Shown piece after piece: positions 21,650 to 34,880 of a stretch of DNA of 64,000 nt (within the stretch, counting starts at the first letter, position 1; every line of letters begins with the position of its first letter). The translations under genes and the position numbers were made by a program. Source of the stretch: Lycorma delicatula (lineage: Eukaryota; Arthropoda; Insecta; Hemiptera; Fulgoridae); contig NC_134463.1 of the NCBI RefSeq assembly GCF_047948215.1, forward strand, positions 99,786,657 to 99,850,656, written 5' to 3'. The notes beneath the pieces are model-generated. The model ran no database searches. It was not told where the DNA came from and was given only the letters and a program-made list of their open reading frames with translations.

Positions 21650-24149
21650 AACGTTCATGAGTTTAGCGTATTAAAAACGGCAAAATCTTTTAAAATGAAA
21701 ATCTTCAAAATAGTTTTTAAAAAAATTGCAACAGCAATGAAAAAATAATAAAATAATTGCAATACAGTTGCTTTATTTTTTCAACACAAAAAAGGAATTT
21801 TCCAAAAAAATAAAGCAGACAAGTGTAGTTTGCTACTCGTTGCATTTTGCCAAGAAACGCTTCATTCAAAATAAAAATGTGAACACATACAGTACATACA
21901 TACAAACCAACGCACCGTGCTTCTTCATCTGGTTGATTTTCAAATAAATTTTTATTTTAATAGGTAATAATTATTTCTTTTTTAATTCATATTCATTGGT
22001 CGATAATGTACTGGTTATTGTTTTAAAAGGATTTATAGACGGACTGAAAAGTGGGTTTTGTCAAAAAATATCCATAGGATTTTACGAAAATTTCATATTC
22101 ACTGCTGCACGAAATTGTAAATTTTTCTACGCACTCGTATTTTCAGCAACCAAAAGTAGTCTTACAAAATTATAATAAAAAAAAAAAAAAAAACACCTTA
22201 TGGATTAAAATCAATTAAAGTTATCGGCTGTTACTGTAGAGAAATTGTTGGGAAGGACACGTAATTGGTAAAATACATAGTGTACTACAGTAATATATAT
22301 AAAAAACAAAGATTCCTAAACAAGATGTAAGATGTAAGCTTGCATTGTCAGTCATGCTATCTCTGTATGGGTCTCATGCCTTCATACATAAATTCCCCCT
22401 CCACCATTTTAGTCAACTTCCCGACGATACTAGAAAATGGATATGTTTTTCTATATCCGGTGATTATTAAAAGCCGAATTCAAAATTTTTAAATTCCGTA
22501 TAAGTTGATCAGATTTTTTATAATTTGAGCACGATTTTGATAAACGTTCCGATAAGGTATCAAAAAACGAAAGAAACTTTCTTGTACTACTTTTTGGTAT
22601 TCTATCCGAATCTTAATTCAGAATTTTAAAATTCCAAGAAAATTGCAAGGATGGAAATGATGATTCCAGTGAGGAAATAATATTCACTTGAAACAAACCA
22701 GATAACCGGAACTATTCTCGAGCTACGCAGCATACTTTGCACAAGAAAGGACCTTATTTTAAATCGGTTTAAATATTTTAATCGATCATCTAACATTAAG
22801 AAATCAAGTTCAACAAAATGAACTTCATGAAATTTTTGCAAATGGTTATGAAAACCATATGACACAGATGATATCCAACAGAATTGTAGGTGCAGTACAA
22901 AATTATATATCATTTTTCGACCGAAGGGACACATTTTATTTCATTTTTTTTGTCCCGATCGTAACGAATTTAAATCCTTTAAAATATAAGCATAAGTTTT
23001 ACTTTCTCTGAAAACAATTATGTTCACTATAAAACCAGTGAGAGTTATTTGTATAACTGAACGCCTCCTTTATTTGGATACAATTGGCATACCTACGTGT
23101 AATGGTTTGTTTGCATCAGTGAAGAAAACAATTAATAGGAATCGCTTCACTCTTCTTAGTAAGCTTGGCATTTTATGCTTTTACGTTGTGTTTAATTATG
23201 GAAATTTCAAAAGTGATTCGTATCTCGTATTTGATCGCCTACAAACCGTTGTTGTTATAATACCTTTCATACATTTTTTGATGAATTTTTCAAAAATTGT
23301 TCTTAAACTTGAATTCTTTGTAATCCTTTAGTTACGTCTACAAATAATATTAATTCAAAATGTTTATTTTATTACTCGATAATATTTATATATTAACTTG
23401 ACATATCTGCATCGCTATTATTTCGCGTAGTGTTATTTTTATGTATTAATATAACTCTTCGTTTACAAATTTTATGTTTCGTAATGTAAGTTCTGTTTGA
23501 AAATTTTCCTTTATCCTTTTCGGTAAATGATGATACAGTTCTTTTGTTAAACTCGCTTAGCTTTCCAACACATTATCGATGTATGTATTATTACGGATCG
23601 ATTTGATGATATGTAATTAAAAATTTAAAATATAAAGTAGAAAAAAATTACATTTAGCTTAGTATAATTGAAAAGTTAGATTAGTTGATATTTTAGTCGA
23701 GAGAGGGCATTCCACCTGCTATTCTTATTTATTATATACCTCAAGAAATTTTACTCGAATATTATTAAGATTCGTGTGCATTTTAAAATGTATTTCGAAG
23801 TTATTTACGTAATATCGGAGTTTACATAATATCGTTTATTAATCTTCAATATAATATATGCATTTATTTAAAGTTTTTCTAGTGTGTACTTCTTTTTTAG
23901 CTAAATTCTTTGTATTAAAGAGAAAGAATAGAACTGAATTGGTAATAAATTATCACGACGAAAGTTATTATTTTATGCCTACACGCATTTTTACTATTAT
24001 AAAAAAAATAGGCGATGACAAAATTTACTACAATATTTTATGAGAATATTTAATTTTATGAGTTGTAAAATTAAAAGAAATATACAAGGTAATAACTGAT
24101 GTTCATTGACAAAGTTGTATTATGAATACACCTCATACAGCCTAGATAT
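21650..24149. other. No supported gene
   Basis: AT-rich. Two frames of about 100 codons lie head to head at 22626-22934 (minus) and 23020-23331 (plus). They are rich in Phe, Leu and Ile, as expected for T-rich DNA, and have no motif I recognise. Confidence 0.35.
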
Positions 24150-24480
24150 AACCCTCACCGTACATAGGCTGTTCTACTATAACACGCAGAACACAGAATC
24201 GGCACAGCGACCCGGCCAACTTACTCGATCTCTCTCTGTTTTAGGTTATATGTGAATGAAAGAATGAATGGTTTACCAAACCGAACCAAACACCCTCCTG
24301 CACAACCCTGGAATGGGACGAGGTGAAGAGAAACCGTGAAAGAGAAAGAATGAGTGAGGGAGTGTGAGAGAAACGTTGCAACCCCTGATATAGATCATTG
24401 CGCATCCTTTACTGCGCATTTGCATCTGGTACAGACGAGCCTGCTGCCGCGGGTCGATTAGAAAGCCAAAATGGCGATAT
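24150..24480. promoter_or_regulatory. GC- and CpG-richer island, possible promoter region
   Basis: The island stands out from AT-rich flanks by its CpG content and by GA/CT-rich runs (CTCGATCTCTCTCTG and GTGAAAGAGAAAGAATG). It ends in GCCAAAATGGCGATATC, an ATG in a good Kozak-like context. That ATG opens a frame of only 13 codons before a stop, with no strong splice donor in it. A host-gene promoter or first exon is possible. A remnant of an old repeat is the alternative. Confidence 0.2.
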
Positions 24481-26114
24481 CTGTTATGTTGTTTTCGTTA
24501 AATAATAATTAATAATAGCAATCGAGTTTATGTATTTATTTTCATTAATACATAATGCATTATATAATTACATATTAATACTACGATTAAATTAAATTTA
24601 TATTACTAGTGTAAAATTATAAAGGGACTTCTACATATAATCTTAACGGATGAAATTTATCTTATTTTAAGTAAAGTAATTTCATTCTACTTTATCAGCT
24701 GTATAGTATATTTGACAATGTAGAAATATTACTATGAAATAAAAAAAATTAACCCTCAAGATCAATGCATTTAAACGTTTTGGGCTTCTTTAAACGGCAG
24801 CATTTCCCGTGAAATTTGCATTTTCTGTAACAGATTACGTTACAGGCCAAAACTTTAAAAAACTATTTATATTTAGAAGAGAGTGATTTTTTTTATTAAC
24901 CGATAGTAGCTAAATTTTGGTAAGGAAAGAGCCAATCTGTCCCTTAATTTAAAAATATATAACTTATGGTAAAAGTAAAACTAAAACATCAAGTTGTAAG
25001 GATATTCTTGGGTAAATTTTTAAAGTGGGAAAACATAAAGTTAAAATATAAAAAAAGCATAATTAAAATTTAATTAGAATGTAACTTCTTTTTAGAAAAT
25101 TTTCAATCTATGGTGATTAATCTTATCGGACTTATTAAATTAAATTTAAAAAAAAATAGAAACGTATTTTTCTTCTATAATTAAAAGAGGTTGAAGTTAT
25201 GAAAGCTTAACGAATACAATTTTTTTGTAGTTTATTACACAATTATTCCACTAGGAAAACACCATAAGTAAAACATTTAAACAGTTTTTAAATAAATAAC
25301 TGTTGTAAGTTTTAAAACTATTAGAAGCTGCGCCTCTGAGAGTTACAGCTCTAAGCTCCCCCTACCAAAAGAGTGAAGGCTAATAATAAACTAATGAGAT
25401 ATCAGGATCGATAGGAAATCAGGAATCATAAATTTCTATTCGTGATCCATAGAAACGCTATTCTTTTCATCGGTTATTCGACTGGTTGATGTTATTTTGC
25501 AATCCTTTTCTTTCATCATAGTTACCAGTTCATTCGTCTTTAATTACCTGTTTTATAATATATTCCTATGTACAGCTTTTATCTTCTACAAATTCGTCTA
25601 CAATTACGAGTGCAATAAGTAAAACTGAGTTTTTAATACATATATTTGTCCAATAAAACCTGGATCGTCTTCGTACAAGATACTACCATACATTTATTTC
25701 TCTATAATTCGTCTTAAGAATTCTTTATTTCTTTTGATCAACTTAATTTTTTTTTAAATATCTCTTTGTAACATTAAATTTTTACCGACTTTATTTTTTA
25801 TTTTCCACTTCACCTAACGTATAAATTTTGCAGCCATAAAGAGAAGATTCCACACAAATATTTTCAAGAATAAGTATCTAATTCTTAGATCTAATTTTGA
25901 TATTTAGCAAATTTATTTTTTTACATTAAAACTGTCTTCGCTTGTTCCAATCTTTTTTATCTCTATCTTACTTTTTTCATCCTTTGTAATTTTACTATCT
26001 AAATGGAAACATTTTTTAACTTTTTTATGTTACGTTTATTTATTTTAATATTAAATTCCTCATCACTCTCTCCTTTTTGTTACATTTTATTACCTTTGTT
26101 TTATTCTTATTTAT
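24481..26114. other. No gene seen
   Basis: AT-rich and stop-dense. A small GC-richer patch at 25325-25385 has no motif. Confidence 0.4.
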
Positions 26115-26605
26115 TACTTCCTTGTACAAAGTAAAGGGGAAGTATTGTGATCGCAAAAAATGTCACTTTTTAGATTTCAATGAAAATATCGATTTTGACC
26201 ATCCCTGAATCCATTTTGACTTGTTTCAGCGTGACGTCTGTACGTACGTATCTCGCATAACTCAAAAACGATTAGCCGTAGGATGTTGAAATTTTGGATT
26301 TAGGACTGTTGTAACATCTAGTTATGCTTTTCACTTTTGATTACAAGCGACTGAACCAAAAGTGTCCAAAAAGAAGCCCAAAATCGAAAGGAATTTGGAT
26401 TATGGACTTTTCTTAACTGCAGTAATAAGCCCTCATTGAGACTTTTTAACCGTATAAGTGGTACTTATCAAAAATAACAATAAAAAATATATATATATAT
26501 ATATATATAAGAAAAAATATCATAATTGTTAATGAAAATTTTCATTTAAAAAACAAAATACAAATATGTAATTTAATAGGCGAACAAGGAAGTCATGTAG
26601 TGTCC
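26115..26605 (+). mobile_element. Non-autonomous repeat family with ACTTCCTTGT ends, copy 1
   Basis: The segment starts TACTTCCTTGTACAAAG and ends AAGGAAGTCATGTAGTGTCC, so an ACTTCCTTGT motif is present in inverted orientation near both ends. The body (GTATTGTGATCGCAAAAAAT, ACTCAAAAACGATTAGCCGT, TTTAGGACTGTTGTAAC) is matched by 35489-36060 in reverse orientation, which defines the boundaries. It contains a (TA)n run at 26487-26509 and has no coding capacity. It is MITE-like, but I cannot name a superfamily. Confidence 0.65.
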
Positions 26606-27701
26606 ACATCAGATTTTTTTTTTAAATTGAATTTCTATCTTGGTAATAAATTCATGTAATTAACTCATTTTTCGTTTCTTTTAACAGAAAGGCTATTCGC
26701 GGTGAATATTAAAATTGTTATTTCTATTCCTTAAATAACTAAATATGATTTTTATAAATATCTAACTTTTCACTATTTCAAGTTGACTTCATTTTTTTCT
26801 TTAAATTAACCATTATGAATCAGGATTGAAGTTAATTTAAACGTTATGAAGACAAAGGAAATTTATTTTAGCATTTATTAAAAGTAAGAATTTGTTTAAA
26901 TATACTTATATGTTGATATTGTTAAGTCATTTTTACTACATTCTATAACACCGCAGTTTGAATTTTTTTAAACAAAATTAGATATTTTCCTAAATTTTTT
27001 TATAATTTTAAATAATCAACTGCAGTTTTATTATTTATTTATTATTTTATTAAGTAAAAAAATAATAAGAATAAAAATAATTTAAATCATTATAATGGCG
27101 GAAAAGTGTTTAGTTTTAAACTCTATGTAAATCTTGAAAAATTTCAATATCATGATTCACTGTTTTTTTTTCTTTTTTGTAGGACTAGAATAATAATCTT
27201 GTTCTCTCTTGTTTTACCCCTTCACAATTACTGTCATTTTTCTTTCTCTGTTATTATTCCTTTTTTTCTTTGCCTATGATTTTTCTGTCTTTTTTAAACT
27301 ACATACATATTTACTCCAATTTTTTTCATATTATTTATTTATTTAACAAAAATTATAAGAGAAATGACAAAAAAAACCATATTTAAGAATAAAATATTTT
27401 ATTTTAAATGAAACATTGTTTTTTCTCCCTTTTTCTTATTTACATACGCGATTCCACAAACATATTCATATTTAGAACATATAAGAAAAGAGCACGATGC
27501 GCATCATATGGAGAACATGCTTTCTTCAAACTGACTGCTTCCGCAGCTGTTCATACCCAAAGAGTTTTATGACTTCGTCAACAACATCGAGGCACTTATT
27601 TTTGTCATAAATATTACTTTAGTGCTTGTACCCGCTGTCAAACTCTCTTTCTCCCACACACGTACTCTCTCTTTCTCCTCACACTCTCTCTCATCCACAA
27701 C

Positions 27702-27766
<65 letters not shown>

Positions 27767-28561
27767 GATATGTATACCTACAACAAAAAATAGATGTATG
27801 CTAAAGTAATGTTTAAAAAATGCATGCGGGATGATTTTCTTGTTTAATGAATGTAATTTTATGATACTTTACTTTTATTCCATTTCTTCTTTAAATTAAC
27901 GTATAAAAAATCTTTCCTAAATTTTTTTGCGGATTATCATATTTTATTAGGTTGTTTTGTCAATTTTTTTTGTTATGTTTTGTAAAAGAATGAAAAGTAT
28001 TTACGGTTTACAGAATTTAATCATTTTAAAGTGGTTTTTTTTTTTTTTTTTATTTGTAAAATTTAATTGAATTTCGTTTATTATATACATGCTTAAACAT
28101 TAGCAAAATGTTTATTTAAATTAAAATTATTATTTTTTCTACTAAGGTAATTAATTCTATGCTTTAAACGTTAATTATTTTTTTAATTTATTTTATTTTA
28201 CCATGTTTTTCAAAATATTAAGATGTTTTCCGAAAAATTATCAGAGATTATCAACATATTTAAAAATATCTCATTAAAAAATACTTATTCTTCGTAATTA
28301 ATCCCAATATTTATTTGTTATAGTACTTTTACCATTTTACCTTTATAATTTCCTTTGTTATTTCGTACTAGATAAAATAAATAATTTTTTGTGTTCACTT
28401 TAATGTAGATAAACAAAAATAATTGACTCACTTTTTTATAGTTTTTCTTTGTGAATTACCTTCATAAAGATACTTTTTTTTAGTAGTACTTATGTCATTT
28501 TTAATTTTCTTTTTCTCCGTGTATGAGTAAAGGTTTTTGAAATGTTTTACTTTAATTTTAT
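26606..28561. other. No gene seen; AT-rich with a CT/CA-rich patch
   Basis: Apart from the CT-rich and (CA)n patch around 27640-27763 there is nothing but AT-rich sequence. A slightly GC-richer 27470-27600 has no motif. Confidence 0.4.
27645..27763. repeat. CT-rich stretch followed by (CA)n microsatellite
   Basis: A CT-rich run (27645-27693) leads into about 29 units of CA (27705-27763). The frames read across it are low-complexity artefacts. Confidence 0.95.
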
Positions 28562-29129
28562 ATATAAAGCCGATACTTTCTCTGTTGGTTCTCTCATGCT
28601 ACGAGAACCAACCTGCTTTCAAATTTGCAGAATACATTTTTTTGTGAATTTGCTTTCAAATTTGCATAATACATTTTTGTTATCCCAACGAAGGTTTTAA
28701 GCCATAGAGTAAGGTGAAGTTGTCAATTAAGGATATTTATTAATGAGAAAAGAAGTAGTATTTTTACTTCATTGTTATATTTCATATTTCTGTCACCATG
28801 GCAACAGAAATAAGCTGTGAAGTTCTCCTCGTCAAAGATCGATGTACTTTGGTTACCGTAGTTGCTAATATACTGTCTTTAATAATTTAGCTTCTTTTCA
28901 GGTTTCCATAAAGCCTGCATACTTTATTATTATTTATCAGTGTTATTTTCACAACCATGACGCTAACGAAAACTGCGGGAATCTAGGTGGCGGAATCGTT
29001 TGACTAAATGTTATATGGTGAGCGAAACAAGCTATGGGGGAGTCCAGGGGCCCCCATAGACTTCGTTTCGCTCGACCGACCCGATCAGGGGGGTTCCAGG
29101 GAGCCCCTGAACAGAGTGGGGCCCCCTAG
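28562..29129 (+). mobile_element. Helitron-like non-autonomous element, copy 1
   Basis: It begins ATATAAAGC and proceeds through a block shared with 55312-55781: ACGAGAACCAACC, TTATCCCAACGAAGGTTTTA, AGTTGTCAATTAA, GCAACAGAAA and AACCATGA. The end is GC-rich with GGGG/CCCC palindromic runs and terminates GGGGCCCCCTAG followed by T. A hairpin close to a CTAG end, with no TIR and no target duplication, is the pattern of Helitron-type non-autonomous elements. No Rep or helicase sequence is present. The class is inferred from layout only. Confidence 0.5.
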
Positions 29130-31922
29130 TTTTGAGTGAGGTTGCTAATAATTTAATAATTTAAACTACGTGTCTTTTTAATGATTTTATTTTAGAATTA
29201 TTTGTTTTCTTTTTTCTTTCATTTAGTTTTTTTAAATAGGTTATTACAAGAAAAGGCCTTACCCCCAAAATTTGCCTCTGTTTTTACATATATATGGATT
29301 AAATTTTTTTTTGTAATTCCTAATTTTGTTTTCTAATTTCATTTGATCAAGCTACTGTTAATATCCGATATATCCAGATTATTCTGTGATTAAAACGTTA
29401 TCACATGCTTATGACTTAGCACGATAGCTTAAGCGTGAATGAATTCATCCATCCTTATAAATTACCAGTCGTTTAATACTTAAGTAACAGTCTACTGAAG
29501 CGGGTTTTATTATATTGTCATTAAAAATTTCAAGTATTCGATTGCCGAGATGGTTACTTCAAAATTTAAAATATTAAATCTTTTTTTATAATTACATTTA
29601 TTAATATTTATATAAATTCCGAATTAACTCAATAATCCACAGAAATTTTAGCGTTTACGATAATAAAAAAGCTTATTTTTTTATTTAAAGTCAAATGGAA
29701 TATGCAGCAAGCCTAGTTTTAAATTAATATAATGAATAACTATTTCAAACACAAAGGAAGTAATTATACATAGGTTATAAATGCCACACTATAAGTAAGA
29801 CAAAATATAAGTGGAATAACTGCAGGTAATAATAACGTACTGTGTTTTACACAACCTTGAGCTATTAAAAAGGCTTTTTTTTGTATTCTAATTTTTGTCG
29901 ACTTTTTTACACCTTTTTTATTAAAGAAATATTATTCTACTAGGATAGGTAAAATATTATTTACACAAAAAAAAATAATAAAAATAAATTTAGCAATAAA
30001 AAAATTATAATTTTTGTTTAAATTATCTAAATTAGTTACTACATTATTTTTAGAATATTTAAAACAGAAGTATGTACTCATTAAATAAATAATTACATAG
30101 ATTTAGTTAAAATTTTAAAATAATTTTATTTTACTGGAATTTATTTTTTTACTAATTAAAGTGTATGAACAAAACGATCAACAAATAATAATGATTGAAG
30201 TTAAATAAGTGATTTCTACAGATTTATTTTACTTCTACATAAGAAATTATGTTGTGAATTATGCACGAGTAACGAACAAATGACAAGTTTAAGCTGAGTA
30301 TACCCCAGATTTTAACTATGTTAATTAATTTCTTTATCTTCCAAGAAATCAGCTGTCTACTACAGTGGTCAGAGAGATATATTAATACATACTTTTACCA
30401 AATTGTTTTTATAATCCTTCTGATGAAAGAAACTTATAGAAAATTTACCTTTATATCCAGAAATATATATACCTGGAAGGAGAATTTTTACCAGCTCTAT
30501 GTTATAAAAAAAGAAAGTTTTTACATACATTTTTCTTTTTTTCTTCCTCTGGATAGTCTATAGTTGCGTTTTGAAAGGTCGTAAATTATTTTGTTATTTA
30601 GAGTATTCGTTTAAAAAATAAACATTTATTTTATTGTTATTACGAATTTTTTTTTTCATTTTAGACTGTTCAGCGAGAAAAATCAAAAGAACTGTCTATT
30701 ATACTAATTTTAACCTTCTCCATATATTGTGTACAGTACTAGAATTTCTAAAAAATATCGATTGTATTCGGTGCGGCCAGTATAAAATATCGTTTAGTAA
30801 CCGATGATTTCAATTCATCTATTACTAATATAACTAACGTAATAAAAGAAAAACCAGAACGCAATTTATGTATTCTGTCCGTTCTATAAACTCAAAGAAA
30901 ATGAAATAAAAAAATCAAAAAAAAAATCATTAAAAACGATCTATTCTGCTAATGAAATAGATATTAGAAAAAATAATGTTTAATGAAAAGAATATTTTTC
31001 TACACAAAAAATCCATTAAAAAAGATATTTCTTTAGTTAAATTTATACGTTTGAAGAATATGACAAAAAATAATAAAACAGTACTAGATATTTTATTAAG
31101 TGAACACAAAGAAGCTGCTACAGCTGCAGGCAACTGGAATAGTTAAAAGATGACGTCACGTTGTACAATATAGTTTAATTTTATTTACATTTTTTTTTTA
31201 ATGAAAGTATAAAAAAATAAAATAAATAACCACATGACCAAATAAATCTATCCAAGTTATACTTTTAGGTAAATTTACTTTTTTTTAAAATTGGTTTTGA
31301 TTTCAAAATGATAAAATTATATAAAAATGTTTGACATCATCGTAGACTTCAATTAATTTTTTTGTCATCGTAGACAATTTTTTTTGTTTTGTAATAATTA
31401 GTAATAATAATACTTCCCTTTCTTTTTGTTCTTTTGACACTGATAATTTAAATTTAAAACGCTACAACTGCAGATAGGAAATTAAGTTAGGCAATATTTA
31501 ATTAATGAAAAAAAGAATTAAAATTTCAAGTCTGATCCATTTTTGTAAAACAGTTTTCCATTTTATGTACCCAAAATTATTCTTAAAACGTAGACTATAC
31601 TACTGTAATGTTTTAAAAAAATATTTTATTAAATAATTTACGATTAAAATATAGTTAGTCATAAAATTATGATTTTTATCCTAAAATTATTGAAGAATAA
31701 ATAATTCGGCTTAAGACCCATTTTTGCTGTGTATTTTTGGTCGATATTTCTGGATAATTAGACTTTACCTTAAAAATTATGACGGCTTCATAAAACGCGT
31801 AAAATATAAAATAGTTTTAAATGTAATTCTGCATTCGGTAGATCCATTTAAAAGACTTTGATGAAATTTAATCTTTTAAAATTGTAAAAAATTGTGTATC
31901 TGATTTTTCTGATGAAGTTTGT
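29130..31922. other. No gene seen
   Basis: AT-rich and stop-dense on both strands. The frame at 30318-30563 is low-complexity and has no motif. Confidence 0.4.
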
Positions 31923-31937
31923 GAGGATCTTGAATCT
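31923..31937. repeat. Left target-site duplication of SINE at 32.1 kb
   Basis: GAGGATCTTGAATCT is repeated exactly at 32236-32250 on the other side of the SINE. Confidence 0.9.
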
Positions 31938-32235
31938 CTCTCTCTTTTTCCTGTTTAGCCTCCGGTAACTACCGTTTAGATAATTCTTCAGAATATGAAT
32001 GAGGATGATATGTATGAGTGTAAATGAAGTGTAATCTTGTACAATCTCAGTTCGACCATTCCTGAGATGTGTGGTTAATTGAAACCCAACCACCAAAGAA
32101 CACCGGTATCCACGATCTAGTATTCAAATCCGTGTAAAAATAACTGGCTTTCTAGAACTTCAACGCAGTAACTCTCGACTTCCAATTCAGCTGATTTGGA
32201 AAGACGCGTTAACCACTAGACCAACCCGGTGGGTC
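31938..32235 (-). mobile_element. tRNA-derived SINE family 1, full-length, perfect 15-bp target duplication
   Basis: The minus-oriented element has a tRNA-like head with TGGTCTAGTGGTTAACGCG (A box), the central domain, and the 3' end CCGGAGGCTAAACAGG with an A/G tail seen as CTCTCTCTTTTTC on the plus strand. The exact 15-bp duplication proves both ends and suggests a young insertion. Together with the copy at 11.0 kb it defines the family length at close to 300 bases. Confidence 0.9.
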
Positions 32236-32250
32236 GAGGATCTTGAATCT

Positions 32251-33747
32251 GACCGTATAAATTTTCACTCTTACAATCAAAGCTGTAAATTAGACGTTTT
32301 TTTCCGAATTTATCTTTAAAAAAAATTTACATATTACGCAAGAACATTTTATCAAAAAAATATAAAAACTAACAGGATAAATTTGTATACACCTTCAAAA
32401 GCAATTTAAAAGCTTTTTATATTCAAATTCGACCATGTCAATAAATAAGAATAACTTTTTAAAATATTTTAAAACGCCTGCGTACAAAATACTTCTGAAA
32501 AATTATTTGTAACAGAGTTTTCATCTTTGAAAAATTCCTATCGTTTTAAAATATTATCTGAATATTTTATGTCTTATCAGCAGAATTTTATTAAGAACAT
32601 TTTTATGAGAATTTTTTTTTTAACGTTAATATCTGTAAGTTATTTTAGAACTTAACTTTTATGAAATTAAAGTAATTCTAGTATTTATAGTATTTACCTG
32701 GTTCCCCCGTAACCCTTTTATGCAGTGAAAGATCAACGAATTTTTACGGATTTTTTATCCTGATATTTATTTTTACTTGTATTCTAAAGATAAAATTATT
32801 TTTGAAAAACAAATTTGTCACATTTAAATCGAAAGAGAACCTTGTTAACAGAGTTTTAGATTTTTTGAATACCTTCATTGCATCCCTTACGGCGAAAAGT
32901 TTACGTATTTATTGTCATCTTTACGGTAATTTTTTTAATAAAGATATTTGAAATTTTTGTCAAGGAATAAATAAATTTAGTACCCACAAACAGTGCTATT
33001 GTTGGGTCTTGTAAGTAATCTATAAATATTCTTTCTTTAAGCTTTTTATTCATTTAATTTTAGAATTTTTTACTAGTTTCAGTTCTACAACCAGAATTGT
33101 TTTCAGAATTTCAGACACATGAACCGCATTCAATAATTTTTCACATCTATGCTTTATAACAAAAACCATCCATCCGAATTTTTCAATACTTTTTAAAATC
33201 CATAGACAATTACATCAAACTAAAAATAAAAAATAAAAAAAAAAATTATTCAATACTCTTTTATAATAGTAAAATGTAATTATCAATTACACTGATAAAC
33301 ATAATTTTTGTTTCCTAACACAAAATAAATGATTTTAATCTGTTTTTTGATACGAATATGAACTCAGAATCATTCTATCGCCCACATTTCTGAAAAAGTT
33401 TTACACTTTAATTAAAGGATTGTTTTTTTATTTTTCAACGATAGTTAGCATTTTAAGCTCCTGTATTGTATTTTGTTAGCCGATTTTTTATCGTTTAACG
33501 TTGTTAACCTAATTTGTAAGCTATAAATAAACAATACTAGACAAAGAATTAAATCATATCAGTTTATGACATCATATTTAATACTGAAGAGTGAGCCTTC
33601 GTGGACAAGATTAATCATGTCTGTGCAGGTCAAAACGTGTAGCTGAAAACACAGTTGTGTTGTTTGTATTAAGCGCTGGATTTAGGAATGAATTAACTTT
33701 GTTCAGTATTATTGCTTTCTTAAGTTTGTTAACAGTGCAGTGTCATA
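32251..33747. other. No gene seen
   Basis: AT-rich. A slightly GC-richer run at 33580-33747 directly precedes the pseudogene ATG and may be its 5' UTR. Confidence 0.35.
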
Positions 33748-34880
33748 ATGCCTCGAAATTGTGTAAATAATGCGGATGACTTTTGTTATGTATGTGGTGA
33801 GTTTACCATAAAATCAAACAGAAAAAAACACTACACCTTAAAAAAGCATATAAATTGTAATTTCAGTGTAAATTCGGTGATCAGGATCAGAAGTGGGCTC
33901 CTCATACAGTACGCACTAATTGTTCTATATATTTAAGAGGATGGCTGAAAGGTACGCGGAAGGCTTTGCCGTTAGGTGTACCTATGGTTTGGCGTGAAAT
34001 AAAGGATCATGTAACCGATTGTTGCTTTTGTTTAACAAGTGTGTCTGGAATTTCCAAATAATCTAAACATACTGTAAAATATCCTTCGTTGCAATCTGCA
34101 ATCCAGGCCTTTACTTCACAGTGAAATTATTCCAGTTACTGAGCCACTTGTGAATTTATGTTTCGAAAGCAGCGATGAAGAATCAGGCAGTACTGAAGAA
34201 AACAATGATTTTGAATTATCTTCCGGTTAGCCACATCTTAAGGTGAATTAAATGACTTCGTTAGGGATTTAAATTTATCAAAAAATTCAAGCTGAACTGT
34301 TAGGATCGAGACTGCAAGGTTGGAACTTACTTCAAAAAATTACTAAAAATTCGGGCTTCCGAAGCCGACAAAAAGAACTTTCTCAGTACTTTATTGATGA
34401 AAACAATTTGGTTTATTGCACAAATACTGATGAGCTTATGTTGACCTTAGGACAAGTTCATTAACCTGAGGACTGACGCCTTTTCAAAGATTCGTCCAAG
34501 TATAATTTTATGATGGTTCTACTACACAACGGTAACAAATATCCTTCGATACCAATCGCTTATGGTATTAATTTGAATGAGACATACAACGTGATGAAAG
34601 ACGTTCCTGAAAAAATAAATTATAAAAAAACATGGCTGGAACATATGTGGTGATTTGAAAGTTACAGCTATTTTTGTTAGGCATGCAGTTAGGCTACACT
34701 AAGTACATGTGTTTTCTTTGCGAATGGAATAGCCGAGCTAGGGATAAACATTACGTTACCAAAGAGTGGAAGAAACGAGACAATTTAACTGTAAATGGAT
34801 GTTATTCATGAGCCCATAGTTGAACCCAAAAAAAGATTTTACAGATTTTAACTATATTTCCCTTCATTTGTTTTTGAAGT
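33748..34880 (+). pseudogene. Ruined copy of an uncharacterised zinc-binding protein gene (multi-copy arthropod family)
   Basis: The start is clear: MPRNCVNNADDFCYVCGEFT, with a CxxC pair. Frame changes follow, then FGDQDQKWAPH, then WLKGTRKALPLGVPMVWREI and HVTDCCFCLTSVSGI with a second CxxC, which suggests an N-terminal zinc-binding domain. Further on come AELLGSRLQGWNLLQKITK, GFRSRQKELSQYFIDENNLV, RLFKDSSKYNFMMVLLHNGN and KYPSIPIAYGINLNETYNVM. The frame then fades near 34880. I believe this domain order belongs to an intronless, multi-copy protein family found in aphids and other arthropods, of unknown function and possibly transposon-borne. That is from memory and unchecked. Frameshifts and stops throughout make this copy dead. 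It has no poly(A) or TIR that I can see. Confidence 0.55.

Noticed and set aside
22626..23331. Two head-to-head frames of about 100 codons as a receptor-like gene pair
   Set aside because: Hydrophobic composition follows from T-rich DNA, and no conserved motif or splice structure is visible.
27567..27804. Coding frames on both strands
   Set aside because: They are reads of the (CA)n and CT-rich tracts (poly Cys-Val and Thr-His).
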